A DNA stretch of 59,383 bases from a virus. The translations under genes and the position numbers were made by a program. Positions 32,001-39,660 of this stretch are shown piece by piece. The stretch lies in the IMG/VR virus record IMGVR_UViG_3300045950_000335, positions 1 to 59,383 of that record; one strand, given 5' to 3'. How positions within the stretch are numbered: the first letter of the stretch is position 1; each line of letters starts with the position of its first letter. The notes beneath the pieces were generated by a model. That model was not told where the DNA came from. It saw only the letters and a program-made list of their open reading frames with translations, and made no database searches.

Positions 32001-34075
32001 AGGGCATCTTCGGCCAGATAGATCGCCTCGTCAAGCTGCGTTTCGGACAGATTTTTCCACTTTATCCCCAAGCTTTCGGCATGGGAAATACGGTCATTGC
32101 TGTATCTGTCCTTGGCCTGCTGTTCGGCGAATTTCTCGATGGTCGAGGCCTTGAAGTTGCGCTCTCCTCCGATATGGGCGCGGATCATGTCCTTCAGTTG
32201 CTGCACGCCGCCATCCACGGAATGCGTGTCGATGGCAAAGCCTTCATCCGCCAGCGAGGTCGCCAGGTCATCCAGCCCGCGCCCGTCGTTCTTGAAGGCA
32301 AAGCGCCAGCCGCCGAGCTGCTTGCGGTCCTTCTCTCCGGTGATGTCGAACATCGCGCCGGCATCCACGCCGCCGAGTTGCTTGATGCGCTGCAACAGGT
32401 CGGACGAGGCCCGCGGCTTGCGCGCAGCCTGAATTGAAGGTGCGCTTTCCTGAAGAGGCGTGGCCGGTGCTGTGATAGGTGCGGTCGCGGATTGTGCCGT
32501 AGGTTTTGCATCTGCCACCGGCTGTGCGCTCGCCAGATCGAATCCACCTTGCACTCTATCTGATGCAGTGCGTTGCGCGTCGGCCAGTTCCTTCGCCTTG
32601 GCAAGGGTGGCAAGCACGGCGTCGTAGTCGGTCTTGGTTTCCGGATTGGCTGGCCGTGCCATTCCAGGCGCTGCTACTGCTCCGCCCATGACAGAACCAG
32701 CCATGATGCCTTCCACCGTTGCGCGGTTGACGCCCTCCATCACCGGCTTGTCCTCGGCGATGTTCTTCAGCATCTGCTCCATCGAGGACTGCGTACCCTC
32801 TTCGATGATGCCTTCCTGCATCATCGCAGCAGGGATGCGTTTGTAGAATGGAGAAGTCACTGCCGATGTCGCCGTTCCGCCGGCGAGCATGGTATCCACA
32901 TCACGGATGCCGAACTTGCTGGCGAGCGCGCCGCTGTATTTTCCGACCGCTGCGCCCATGATGCCTGTCGCCAGACTTGCCAGCGCCGCGGTGCGTGCAT
33001 CCACCGACTTGTCGATCTCGTTCATTTGCTGGCCGGCCATGATTGCGCCTTCGCCAATAGCACCAGCCGTGGTCGCCGCCTTCTGCATCGCAGCCGGAGC
33101 CAGCCCGGCCTTGGAAAGCATAGCGACACGACCAATTGCGCCGCCTGCGGCCATGGATGGCAGCGACTGGATGATATTTCCGGCAGTCACGCCTAGATTG
33201 GCGGCATATTCCTTGGTGACATCCCACCAGTCTTTTGTTTCATCGTTCCATACGGCGGTGATGTTGTTCTGGCCTTGCTTGCGGATGTCGGAATATCCGG
33301 CCTCCAGTTCCTGAGCGTACTTGGCTGGCTGGAATCCAGTCACCCTCCCAACCTCATCGAACAGCTTATCGGCGGGCCGTTCGCCAACAACCAGCGCCGG
33401 CGCGATGTCCAGCAATCCGGTGAAAGCTCCGGGAACCTTGGCTACGCCGATACGAAAATCCGTCGCCGTGTCGGCGATGACATGGTGAGCATTGGCATAG
33501 TTGCGCTGCTCGACTCCTTGAGCATATTGAGCGCCTTGCTCTGTCAGGATACGGCGCGCATTCTCGCCTTCCGGCGTATCGCTGGCCGCCAATGTGCGCA
33601 GCGAAGCCATGCGCGCATTCTCTGCGTCGATGCGCTCTTGCTCCGCCCTCCCTGACGCCTCAACCGCATCCGCCATCACCACTTCCGGCTTGCGCGTCAC
33701 CGCCTCCTGATCCGCGATGCGCGGCGAGCCGCTTCCCTGAATGAAGCGCGATGTCTCCGCCATGGTGTCATTCTGTCCGTCTGCCTTGGGCGCAACAGCG
33801 CGCTCCGCGGCAATATCCTGCGCGCGGGTATTGACAGAAGAATAGCCGTTTTCATCGAAGCGGATGCCGGAGCGGATCGCGGCCAGCTTGCTGTTGGTCG
33901 CATCGACCGGCGCATCCATGACGGACGGACTACGGAACAGCTCATTGGCCGAACGGTACAGGCGGTCCTTCATGGGGGCGGATTGAACGGGTTCATCTTG
34001 TGGCCCTATCGGTTTCGCCGAGGAAAGATCAAACCCGCCGGATACCGGCTTGGCCGAAGCGAGGTCGAAGGTCAT
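26060..34075 (-). CDS. Giant polyvalent virion protein with nuclease and metallopeptidase-like domains
   Basis: A 2671-residue protein. Residues 3-22 repeat FDL[AS]SAKP[VI]; a third copy (FDLASAQPV) is near 510. At about 850-920 is a ParB-like patch (DGRHRIAAA). At about 960-1110 is a region resembling the phage barnase/EndoU/ColicinE5-like nuclease PBECR2 (KHTDEQRH, EVLHNPTRENSAFIV). HEALGH at 1274-1279 and HEVVGH at 1683-1688 resemble zinc-metallopeptidase motifs. The C-terminal 500 residues resemble an LPD38 large polyvalent-protein domain (LNPVTHMNNFVSN). Such proteins are packed in podovirus virions and ejected with the DNA to protect or modify the host. Confidence 0.8.
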   Translation of the reverse strand: MTFDLASAKPVSGGFDLSSAKPIGPQDEPVQSAPMKDRLYRSANELFRSPSVMDAPVDATNSKLAAIRSGIRFDENGYSSVNTRAQDIAAERAVAPKADGQNDTMAETSRFIQGSGSPRIADQEAVTRKPEVVMADAVEASGRAEQERIDAENARMASLRTLAASDTPEGENARRILTEQGAQYAQGVEQRNYANAHHVIADTATDFRIGVAKVPGAFTGLLDIAPALVVGERPADKLFDEVGRVTGFQPAKYAQELEAGYSDIRKQGQNNITAVWNDETKDWWDVTKEYAANLGVTAGNIIQSLPSMAAGGAIGRVAMLSKAGLAPAAMQKAATTAGAIGEGAIMAGQQMNEIDKSVDARTAALASLATGIMGAAVGKYSGALASKFGIRDVDTMLAGGTATSAVTSPFYKRIPAAMMQEGIIEEGTQSSMEQMLKNIAEDKPVMEGVNRATVEGIMAGSVMGGAVAAPGMARPANPETKTDYDAVLATLAKAKELADAQRTASDRVQGGFDLASAQPVADAKPTAQSATAPITAPATPLQESAPSIQAARKPRASSDLLQRIKQLGGVDAGAMFDITGEKDRKQLGGWRFAFKNDGRGLDDLATSLADEGFAIDTHSVDGGVQQLKDMIRAHIGGERNFKASTIEKFAEQQAKDRYSNDRISHAESLGIKWKNLSETQLDEAIYLAEDALRMAEIAEREALSDEHVGYASGIADLLDEGTDIPFGDDLRTDDAALAVFLGEQYGENDKRGGGNPAESAGERAQEGAKSGARAASEAPGFALQSQTEAELKAQDLQRKQAAEERARREAAPSPEEFTLTGSDRAADVGAAHGQQDLLATQTDTGREGYDTKIEVDARALRNAFESDNGEQLAWSQDKLDAVRSGKKSTGNIEVAINAKGKIGVNDGRHRIAAAADNGERVSIFTSKDDAEKITARISAAETSSNQAGNVKPFSEVRRYLESNVFGKEKGQQVPDATFSVGTLPQSTIDDLSQFIDGFSEKHALVRVSGKSLKHTDEQRHAELDSVIDSLPKIIEGKAEVLHNPTRENSAFIVYETDKNYLVVLEISKNGNGTDVVNIITTRDRGLKQYRNKSAEWLDGRRTHHPVNHEVPAEGEISVFQPSGRNNIPQPAEQSKQSAKAAIISSDLDKAAKLKAIEALNTDTLSPEDVREVLGSTTQTTDTAMFQTGSPVVEPLAAKDFDEAVHRLSAGWDAVSRNRIVTIDDHANIPADILAAAEELGYPPNEIKGFVYQGNAYLVRPNIGTVAEVEETLVHEALGHLGTFAVLGKAAVPVMNEFWQRAGGTAGVLKIARQYGIEKEISAVTDAVIGLEKTALAKKRAAIVNELIAHAQTTGETAKAIKWVLGKIKQALQVFAERHNWNWLADKLDGFTDLDLAVFMKQARDAIVTGVTPEGTEVSFVADPAFSVMRRNSRNANDSGGRDAAYKVVQATDSEAWGSGVEWHHMAGHSSGRPLLGFFPENEAERAKVDALEEQVKTRLAAEKSARESAELESAPEGAKKVDFGKKRDPLKAALEYKSGVLFFNARLRGKAGTYDWKDGKFGRFFNTFGERDGTLIVRDDGTFEITEGSGAALFSRGNPGGGQTVESVTKATARLRNGWHGFRDIKIIETARQVPNDLYLRSLRALKPIDQGTEGVYDPVTNTVYLIASNIATPERAVWVAVHEVVGHGGIRMLGRSVKDTVETAAKNSTVTRLARAIAADRKEPLNARKHVDEAIAELAAAHITGDFDALLDRYQVVVPAEMRGGLRALIQRVVDALRSFMRAALGKPGEQADEVSDAEILDLIRQMKGKVEGKAEPAVEHEDGSYAMSSRAPAPKEGPAVPRNTDIVARILPKSVPLLYSRDELGNIRSELLGTRRFKDFLHAAFFRPMGVKLGMAQATPELAKLIRRQKADLDKAMRVAGEVVNSTKGMTEEEAGLISRIVTQEMRNDDVPPEHALKIAAVVEQAMTQQGQDAVDLKMLSEDAYEKWKGRYLPRFYLRHLDPEIKSVWRRAFKSSPVDGFRSGSLKGRGKRQVVTAAELPQWEALGWKLDDKRILRSGNLELTLDGKPLPDTDTVVIWKDYTPEERRDMGEIEDFRLRFVMGYLSMQRDLSVGRLYKTIAENPEWTRRTPSDGFVYVPETEIPDTGGLKSYGMLSGMYVRKEILYHISQYEQNNNEFQKYYKAALSKWKEGKTVLNPVTHMNNFVSNLTMAHFAGVSYWDGEKYYFALRDLARGDQLVKEAEDAGLFTGDFSQEEIMKGMPPEVRNLISASSDSAARRAGRFIWKLASLGLNEKAAKAYHLGDTLFKYAIYRDARSKGMSPEDAVQYSTKYIFNYDDLPVTARVIRDYALPFFGYTYKVVPALIHTAVEYPWRFAMPATIIASINALTYASLAGDSGDDDWWLTAIASGTINALLNAYTLGLYGDGEAETAGQMLEQEERKNLPEWDKGRSALGTQKTIRLGTDEKTGMPVFMNVYRFIPGGDIQDVNNEKGGIGGIPAPLMPSNPLLGLYSGLIDNRNWDGKELFDSNDTGTDKAKKAAGFIYKQFMPAVAPMGNHYDRILNSAANYFDTTLEKASLFRDYTGTGKDGLPEQPKYAAMQTFGIKAKPIDLQRSEEIAEGMKMGVAKSVKAEIRSAARLLEKGAISQREYDRIEREGMEKIEALMQTE

Positions 34076-35208
34076 CAGTTGACCTCTTCGTATTGCTTGC
34101 CATCCGGTGACACATAGGCACGGTTGCCGCGCGCGTCAGTGTGCAGCAACCATCCCTTCGCATTCTTCGCCGGAACGGCAGATGCTCCTGACTGCGCTGG
34201 TTCCGGATCTGCTTCCGGCGAAGTTCCGTTGAAGTAGTCCGCCTCGTTGATGTTGAACTTCTTGAGCCAGGCGCGCGTGAACTCATTGAATTCAGGCGCG
34301 TCCTGCGGACGCTTCCCATTCAGCGAGCTGATCGGATACATGGCATTGAAGTCTGAACGGATGTCGTCGCGCACCTGGCTGAACCTGTCGCGCCGCGCTT
34401 GCGGGTTATTCATCTCGTAGCGGGTCTTCTCTGCACCGGCGGTGCTGGCTGCGGCCGCCGCCCTGCTCTGGATCGCATCGGCCAGCAGCTTGCCGATGTT
34501 GGCGTCGTGCAGCGCCGCATCCGTCACCGCGACCGCGCCGCTGCCTTCGTTGGTAGTCCTGCCGTGCGTATCGCTGCGAAAAGGCGTGTAGGTCGCGCCT
34601 TCCTTCGCCAGTGTGTTGAGCACATTGATTGCTGTGAAGTCGCCGGAACGGATTGCATCCTCCGCTTTGGCCTGTGCCCTCAGTGCCGATACCGTTTGCG
34701 GAGTGGCCGCTTTCTCCCCACCGGCCTGAATGGCCGCGTTCAGTTGTGCGGCGAGACCGGACCATTCCGGAGCGGCATGCGGCAGCACGCGGTCTTGCGG
34801 CTGAATGGCGGTCATCAGCCCGTCGGCAAGCGCGTTGCTTCCCGCCTGTTTCGCCCATGCAAGAGGATCGTCTGAAAGGGTTGGCTTCGGTCTGGCCATT
34901 TCCAGGTCTGGATCGGCCTTCTGGAATACGGAACTTCCCCAGCCGCCTCCAGCGTCGTGTGTCTTGAGTCGCTCGGCATCGGCGTCTTTCAGGCCGAGCA
35001 GTCCGCCAACCAGGCTGCTGCGCTGGGCAGGGTCGTTGAACTGCGCAATGCGCTTGGCCTCCTCGGTCTCTTTCGCCATCTGCGCGCGGCGCAGGCCGAG
35101 CGTCGCGCCGTCGATTTGGCCTCTCTCGTAGTACTTGTCATGTCCACCGGCGAATCCGCCCAGCATATCGCCGAGAGATTGCCCGAGTCTCGCGTAGGTC
35201 TGCGGCAT
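34075..35208 (-). CDS. Putative internal virion protein
   Basis: A 377-residue, mostly helical, Ala/Gln-rich protein (MPQTYARLGQSLGDMLGGFAGG). It has a coiled central region and a C-terminal KGWLLHTDARGNRAYVSPDGK hairpin. Its start overlaps nothing, but its stop shares one base with the start of the giant protein. By position (between nozzle-side genes and the polyvalent protein) it is probably an ejected core protein like P22 gp16/gp20 or T7 gp15. No clear family. Confidence 0.6.
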   Translation of the reverse strand: MPQTYARLGQSLGDMLGGFAGGHDKYYERGQIDGATLGLRRAQMAKETEEAKRIAQFNDPAQRSSLVGGLLGLKDADAERLKTHDAGGGWGSSVFQKADPDLEMARPKPTLSDDPLAWAKQAGSNALADGLMTAIQPQDRVLPHAAPEWSGLAAQLNAAIQAGGEKAATPQTVSALRAQAKAEDAIRSGDFTAINVLNTLAKEGATYTPFRSDTHGRTTNEGSGAVAVTDAALHDANIGKLLADAIQSRAAAAASTAGAEKTRYEMNNPQARRDRFSQVRDDIRSDFNAMYPISSLNGKRPQDAPEFNEFTRAWLKKFNINEADYFNGTSPEADPEPAQSGASAVPAKNAKGWLLHTDARGNRAYVSPDGKQYEEVN

Positions 35209-35222
35209 GTTCCACCCCCCCC

Positions 35223-35825
35223 CTACTTCTTTCCCATTATCGAAGATGCAGAAGACAGCCCCTGCAGCAGCCCGCCTGCGAGCGAACCGCTGTCCTGCAC
35301 GCCGGACAGCGCCGTGCGCGCATAGCGGTCGTTGCGGGCAATCTTCGAGCCGATGCCCGCCACCTCGCTTGCCATGTCGCCGCCCATTAGCGCCTCCTGG
35401 TCATACATCATTCCCGCAGCGCCCGTGCGCGCCGACAGCCTGGCGCGCTTCATGATGTCGTCCGCCGCCTTGGCCGTGGCGTCAGCCTTGGCGCGTGTGA
35501 AGTCGCTCGACAGGTTGCCGTATGCGCTTGAAGACACGTCTCCGCTTGCCTTTCCGCCGTTGGCGTCCATCAGTGCCTGCGCCAGGCTGGATTCCTGTTT
35601 CGTCGCCGCATTCTCGTACCTTGCGACGCGATCTTCAGGGCGGTAGGTGGTATCCGCAAAGCTCTCGATGGTCTTGGCGCGCTGCTCGTTCAGCTTGGCA
35701 TTCTCTGCATCGGCCGCATTCAGAATGGCCTGACGCTGGTTGTTCGCATCCTCTGCGGCTTGTTGCTGCATCATCGTTCCGGCAGCAGAAGCGGCCAGAA
35801 GAGCTATTTCACCTCCGGTACACAT
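35223..35825 (-). CDS. Putative internal virion (ejection) protein
   Basis: A 200-residue protein. The N-terminal MCTGGEIALLAASAAGTMMQQQAAEDANNQRQ segment is followed by a long helical region and a Gly/Ser-rich C-terminus (GSLAGGLLQGLSSASSIMG). This is typical of podovirus internal core proteins that form a channel on ejection, comparable in layout to T7 gp14. Its N-terminal MC[TG]GG is shared with the next upstream protein (MCGGG). Confidence 0.6.
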   Translation of the reverse strand: MCTGGEIALLAASAAGTMMQQQAAEDANNQRQAILNAADAENAKLNEQRAKTIESFADTTYRPEDRVARYENAATKQESSLAQALMDANGGKASGDVSSSAYGNLSSDFTRAKADATAKAADDIMKRARLSARTGAAGMMYDQEALMGGDMASEVAGIGSKIARNDRYARTALSGVQDSGSLAGGLLQGLSSASSIMGKK

Positions 35826-35834
35826 GGCCTACTC

Positions 35835-36674
35835 CTAGTAATTTCCTGTTGAGCCGTTGTATCCACGCTGCGTTGAGCCGTTTCGCTGTTGCGGAGATTG
35901 CGGGACAGACCCATTCCGCACACCCTGGTCGTATTGATACTGACGATATTGGTTGTTCAGTCGGTCGAAGAATCCGACCAGGTTGGACGCCGATGCATCG
36001 TTCATCGCCTGCGTGGAGTTGTTGCGCATCTCGGCATAAGCCTGGTTGACTGCGCTGCCCTGGTCCAGCCCTGCCCTCACGCTGTTGATCAGCTTGATGC
36101 GTGTGTTGTCATCGGCAGCCCTGGCGTTTGTCGCCGACGTGTTCCCCATTTCCTTCGCTCGCAGCACGCCCTGCTGGAAGGTGTCCAGCACGTCCCGGTT
36201 CGAGTCAATGTCACGGCTGCCGCCGGTCAGTCCGTTGCGCGCGAGATCGAACGCCAGATTGCGCTCGGTGATGGCGCGCTCCTTTTCCAGGTCGACCATC
36301 GCCTTGCTGGTGACATCTTTCGAGATGGTGTCGTATAGCGCCGCGCGCTTGGCAAATGCATCGCGCGTGGCCTGCGCTTTGCTATTTGCGGCGTCAACGG
36401 CAGCATCGTAACCAGCCTGATCGAACACTTGCACATTCCGGTTTGCTGTTCCATGTCCAATCCTGATGCGCGAATCGGCATTGTAATTGTAGTTGGCAGG
36501 CACGGAAGCTGCTGGTTTGGTCGTATAGAACGCGGATTGATCAACCGTCTCCACGGTCGGATTTTCCACGCCCATTGCCTCGTTGATTTTTGCAATCGCC
36601 GCCGCGACGCGCGCATCCTCGTCAGCCTTGCGCTGCGCCGCGCCTCCGTCACCGCCTCCGCCTCCGCCGCACAT
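35835..36674 (-). CDS. Putative internal virion protein
   Basis: A 279-residue helical protein beginning MCGGGGGGDGGAAQRKADED, with a long coiled centre and an Asn/Gln/Gly-rich tail (QYRQYQYDQGVRNGS). Start 36674 follows GGAGGATAGT; an upstream frame to 36710 lacks a ribosome binding site. It lies between the acetyltransferase and another internal protein. The shared MCxGG opening with its neighbour could be an assembly signal. Confidence 0.6.
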   Translation of the reverse strand: MCGGGGGGDGGAAQRKADEDARVAAAIAKINEAMGVENPTVETVDQSAFYTTKPAASVPANYNYNADSRIRIGHGTANRNVQVFDQAGYDAAVDAANSKAQATRDAFAKRAALYDTISKDVTSKAMVDLEKERAITERNLAFDLARNGLTGGSRDIDSNRDVLDTFQQGVLRAKEMGNTSATNARAADDNTRIKLINSVRAGLDQGSAVNQAYAEMRNNSTQAMNDASASNLVGFFDRLNNQYRQYQYDQGVRNGSVPQSPQQRNGSTQRGYNGSTGNY

Positions 36675-36675
36675 A

Positions 36676-37119
36676 CTATCCTCCGATGTCCTTAACGAAT
36701 GTCTCGCCAACCTGCCGGTATCCGAGCGCCTGGTACAGCTTCCCTGCGCTCATGCTGCCGGTCGTAACCCCTGGCCTGATCTGTCTGACATCGTTGCGCT
36801 CGCACCATTCCTCGAAGCGCCTGACCAGTTTGAACGCCAGCAATCCGTTTCGGTGTTCTGGCGCAATATAGAGAGCGTAGTCGATACCCATGCGTTCCGT
36901 CGTGTACCACGGCGTGACCACATCGCCCATCATGCCGCCGATCACCTCGCCGTCATTCTCCGCCACGACGGCAAAGCCGTGACCGATGAGCAGCCTCGCC
37001 GTCTCGGCGACGCGCTCCGGCGAATAAATCATGGTCCGGTACGAGCTTTCTTCGTGCATGCGCCTGCCGAGGTCTACTATGACGGGCACATCATCCATAG
37101 TGGCCGCGCGTATCGTCAT
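36676..37119 (-). CDS. GNAT-family acetyltransferase in the structural operon
   Basis: A 147-residue GNAT. N-terminal IRAATMDDVPVIVDLGRRMHEES, then motif A-like IDYALYIAPEHRNGLLAFKLVRRFEEW (the RNGLLA loop replaces the usual R/QxxGxG/A), and motif B YQALGYRQVGETFVKDI. It transfers an acetyl group from acetyl-CoA to an unknown amine. Similar small GNATs sit among podovirus head-tail genes, and the substrate may be a virion or host protein. It overlaps the nozzle gene by four bases. Confidence 0.8.
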   Translation of the reverse strand: MTIRAATMDDVPVIVDLGRRMHEESSYRTMIYSPERVAETARLLIGHGFAVVAENDGEVIGGMMGDVVTPWYTTERMGIDYALYIAPEHRNGLLAFKLVRRFEEWCERNDVRQIRPGVTTGSMSAGKLYQALGYRQVGETFVKDIGG

Positions 37120-38537
37120 AGCGGCGCCAGCGTGTCGAAGTAATAGGTCAGCGCATGCAGCTCGAACTCCTGATCGTCGTAGTTGTGGATGTCCGGTGCA
37201 ATGTTGGTTGCCAGTAGCTCGACAGGCATCAGGTAGCCGGGGCGCGAATCTCCGCTGATCGTGACGGGAGGATCGGTCTTGAGCGCCGTGTTGCGCGGGT
37301 CAAACCGGTGCGCGATCTGGCAGCTCCCGGTAACCACGGCATCCATGCCGTGAATCTGCTTGAGAATGCCCGGCGTCTTGAAATCGAGATAGGCCATCTC
37401 GATGTCAACCTGGTACAACGTGCCGTCGTCTGTCTTGACGTTGGGATCGACCTTGTACACGTTGTCGCCCGAGCGTATATACAGTTCGGCATTCAGTTCA
37501 TCCATGTAGTCCAATGCGAACGGATATTCGTACAGGCTCCATGCCATTACGCCGGTCGTGCGGCTGAACGTGTAGACCATCGCTTTGCTGCCTGAATACA
37601 GCCAGTATTGCCCGCCACCGCGGTAGTACTGAGCCCTGGCGTTCGCGATGTCGAAAGCAAACGCACCAGCCAATCCGCGTATCAGCTCACGGTCGATGGG
37701 CGAGCCGATGTCGGTGTCGATCAGGTTGGTGGTGACATCCTGGCGGGTGATGCTGCGCACGCCGGCCGGGCTGAAAAAGAACACGTCTCCGGCCATGTTG
37801 GCATGCGAGTACGGCAGGTTCGAGCCGACATCTACCGCCTGCAGGAAGGCGTGATTGGCCGGATTGACATCAACCTGCCATATCTGCGATGAATCCGGGA
37901 ATAGCACCACCAGCCGGTTCTGGTAAAAACCGAGCGCAGATGCCTGACTTGCGCCAGACTGTTGCAGTCCGACCGGCAGGAAGCCGGCATCGTTCGCCGC
38001 AGTCCAGTCACGCGGGTTATTGGTCTTGCAGAACCGCACCACGTCTCCGTTGGTCCCGACCGACCACACCTTGCTGGAAATCTTGGCGACCTGCTTGGTG
38101 TGCGGGCAGTTCGCGTCCGCAATGTGCGTTGCGCCAGGCGCGGCACCGTCCAGGTAGTGATGTCTGATCTCGCCACCGGTGTACTCGACCGCAGCGTACA
38201 GGTAGCCGTTGAAAACGTCCGCATAGTGCGCCTTGGCCACCGCCAGAGCGGCATTTGTCGGGCTGCGCACGTTGTGCGCCTGGAACAGCGGATTGGCGTG
38301 CGTAACGGTGCCGGTCCCGCCGTAGAAGGTGTTGAGCTTGCCGTTTCCAGTGAACAATCCGGTCGTGCCAGCCTCCAGCGTCGCGATCTTGGTCAGGCCA
38401 GGCCGCTTGCGGATGGTCTTGCCCTCGGTTGCATGGGCGTTCTTGAGCGAGCGCAGGCGGTTCGCGTCGGAAGTACTCAACCCCTTGCGGAGGTCGAGGC
38501 CGAAGTCGAAGCGGTCGAAGGTAATTGACTTCGGCAC
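37116..38537 (-). CDS. Tail nozzle / tubular protein B-like
   Basis: A 473-residue, beta-rich protein (RFDFGLDLRKGLSTSDANRLRSLKNAHATEGKTIRKRPG) with repeated blade-like segments (NRLVVLFPDSSQIWQVDVNP; AGDVFFFSPAGVRSITRQDV; YWLYSGSKAMVYTFSRTTGVMAW). This is typical of P22 gp10 / T7 gp12-type nozzle proteins that close the short tail. It follows the adaptor gene, standard podovirus order. Confidence 0.8.
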   Translation of the reverse strand: MPKSITFDRFDFGLDLRKGLSTSDANRLRSLKNAHATEGKTIRKRPGLTKIATLEAGTTGLFTGNGKLNTFYGGTGTVTHANPLFQAHNVRSPTNAALAVAKAHYADVFNGYLYAAVEYTGGEIRHHYLDGAAPGATHIADANCPHTKQVAKISSKVWSVGTNGDVVRFCKTNNPRDWTAANDAGFLPVGLQQSGASQASALGFYQNRLVVLFPDSSQIWQVDVNPANHAFLQAVDVGSNLPYSHANMAGDVFFFSPAGVRSITRQDVTTNLIDTDIGSPIDRELIRGLAGAFAFDIANARAQYYRGGGQYWLYSGSKAMVYTFSRTTGVMAWSLYEYPFALDYMDELNAELYIRSGDNVYKVDPNVKTDDGTLYQVDIEMAYLDFKTPGILKQIHGMDAVVTGSCQIAHRFDPRNTALKTDPPVTISGDSRPGYLMPVELLATNIAPDIHNYDDQEFELHALTYYFDTLAPL

Positions 38538-38538
38538 G

Positions 38539-39198
38539 TCACACCTGTTGGTCAGGCGTCGGCGGATGGTCGTATGGGCTGGCTGAGCGCTCCCTTCTCC
38601 ATACGCTCCTGGAGCGATGCCGCGCTTTCACTTTGGCGAGCAGCGCATCGAGCTGGGAAGCGTAAGTCTGCGCGTCAGGCTGACGGTAGTGCGCCTTGGC
38701 GTTGGACAGCGCATGCAGGTACACCAATTCGGACGGCAGGCTCACGCGGTCGCCGTTGTTCACCAGCGGCGCCAAGGTCTTGATGTACTCGGTGCGGATG
38801 GTCAGCGTGTTTACCAGCGGAACCGGCCACACCTCGATCTGCTCTCGTCGTTCGTATTTCTGCGGAATGCTGCCTGCCGTCGTGCTGCGATCCGCGAAGC
38901 TGATACCTTCCGACAGCGGGTAGTAGATGCCGCCGTTCTTGATCCAGATGCCGATGATACGGTCTACGTTGCAGTCGGCCGGGTAGTCGTAATACTGCTG
39001 ATTCGTCCCGGTCTGCCGCTCGTCCGCCGCCTTCAGCTCCAGCCAGTCGAACTGCTCGTAGAGCTGTTCCTGCGCCGAGCGGATCATGGAATCGATCAAG
39101 CCGGAGTTCACCACCCCGGCCTGTCCGGCCATGCCGAACCCCAGCCTGGATTGAATGTCCGAGCGGATTTCGCCCAGCGTGCGTTTGAGCGGCAGCAT
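38539..39198 (-). CDS. Head-tail adaptor (P22 gp4 / T7 gp11-like)
   Basis: A 219-residue protein with the adaptor pattern: N-terminal helices (LGEIRSDIQSRLG...SGLIDSMIRSAQEQLYEQFDW), then YYDYPADCNVDRIIGIWIK, and C-terminal LPSELVYLHALSNAKAHYRQPDAQTYASQLDALLAKVKAR. Twelve copies bind under the portal ring. Two bases separate its stop from the nozzle start. Confidence 0.8.
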   Translation of the reverse strand: MLPLKRTLGEIRSDIQSRLGFGMAGQAGVVNSGLIDSMIRSAQEQLYEQFDWLELKAADERQTGTNQQYYDYPADCNVDRIIGIWIKNGGIYYPLSEGISFADRSTTAGSIPQKYERREQIEVWPVPLVNTLTIRTEYIKTLAPLVNNGDRVSLPSELVYLHALSNAKAHYRQPDAQTYASQLDALLAKVKARHRSRSVWRRERSASPYDHPPTPDQQV

Positions 39199-39203
39199 GT
39201 TGA

Positions 39204-39599
39204 TTATTGAGCCGCCTTGGCTTCTTCAATGGCCGCTTGCAGCTTGGCGACTCCCCAGTTAGCCTTGGCCGGGATGCCGAGCGCAATGGCCTCTTCCAGC
39301 AGCGTCGCCTTATCGGCCGGAGCAAACGCCGCCTCGAACTCTTCCAGGCTGCGCCATACCGATCGTGTCGGGTTGCGGTGTTCACTGTCTCCGATGTAAT
39401 ACTGTTCGAGACGCGCGAACTCGTCCGCGGTGTCGAACTCGGCCTCCTTGACCGGCGGTGCAATGTCGGTAAGGTGGATGTTCTCTTCGCCGTGTGCGGC
39501 GCGCAGCACCTCGACCTCGTGCGGGAACACGGTCAGCGGTGTCTTGTTGTCCTCGCCGCGCACCAGCAGCACCACTACATAGGGTTGTTTGACTTTCAA
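39204..39599 (-). CDS. Head-associated protein of unknown function
   Basis: A 131-residue protein. Start 39599 is a TTG with AAGGAGAG four bases upstream, giving KVKQPYVVVLLVRGEDNKTPLTVFPHEVEVLRAAHG. A longer frame from 39653 has no site. The C-terminus (LLEEAIALGIPAKANWGVAKLQAAIEEA) looks like a HeH/LEM or SAP-like helix-extended-loop-helix. It lies between capsid and adaptor genes. Confidence 0.6.
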   Translation of the reverse strand: MKVKQPYVVVLLVRGEDNKTPLTVFPHEVEVLRAAHGEENIHLTDIAPPVKEAEFDTADEFARLEQYYIGDSEHRNPTRSVWRSLEEFEAAFAPADKATLLEEAIALGIPAKANWGVAKLQAAIEEAKAAQ

Positions 39600-39660
39600 T
39601 TTGCTCTCCTTCGTCAGAAAAACGTCCGCCACGCCGGAGCATGGCGGACACATTCAACTA

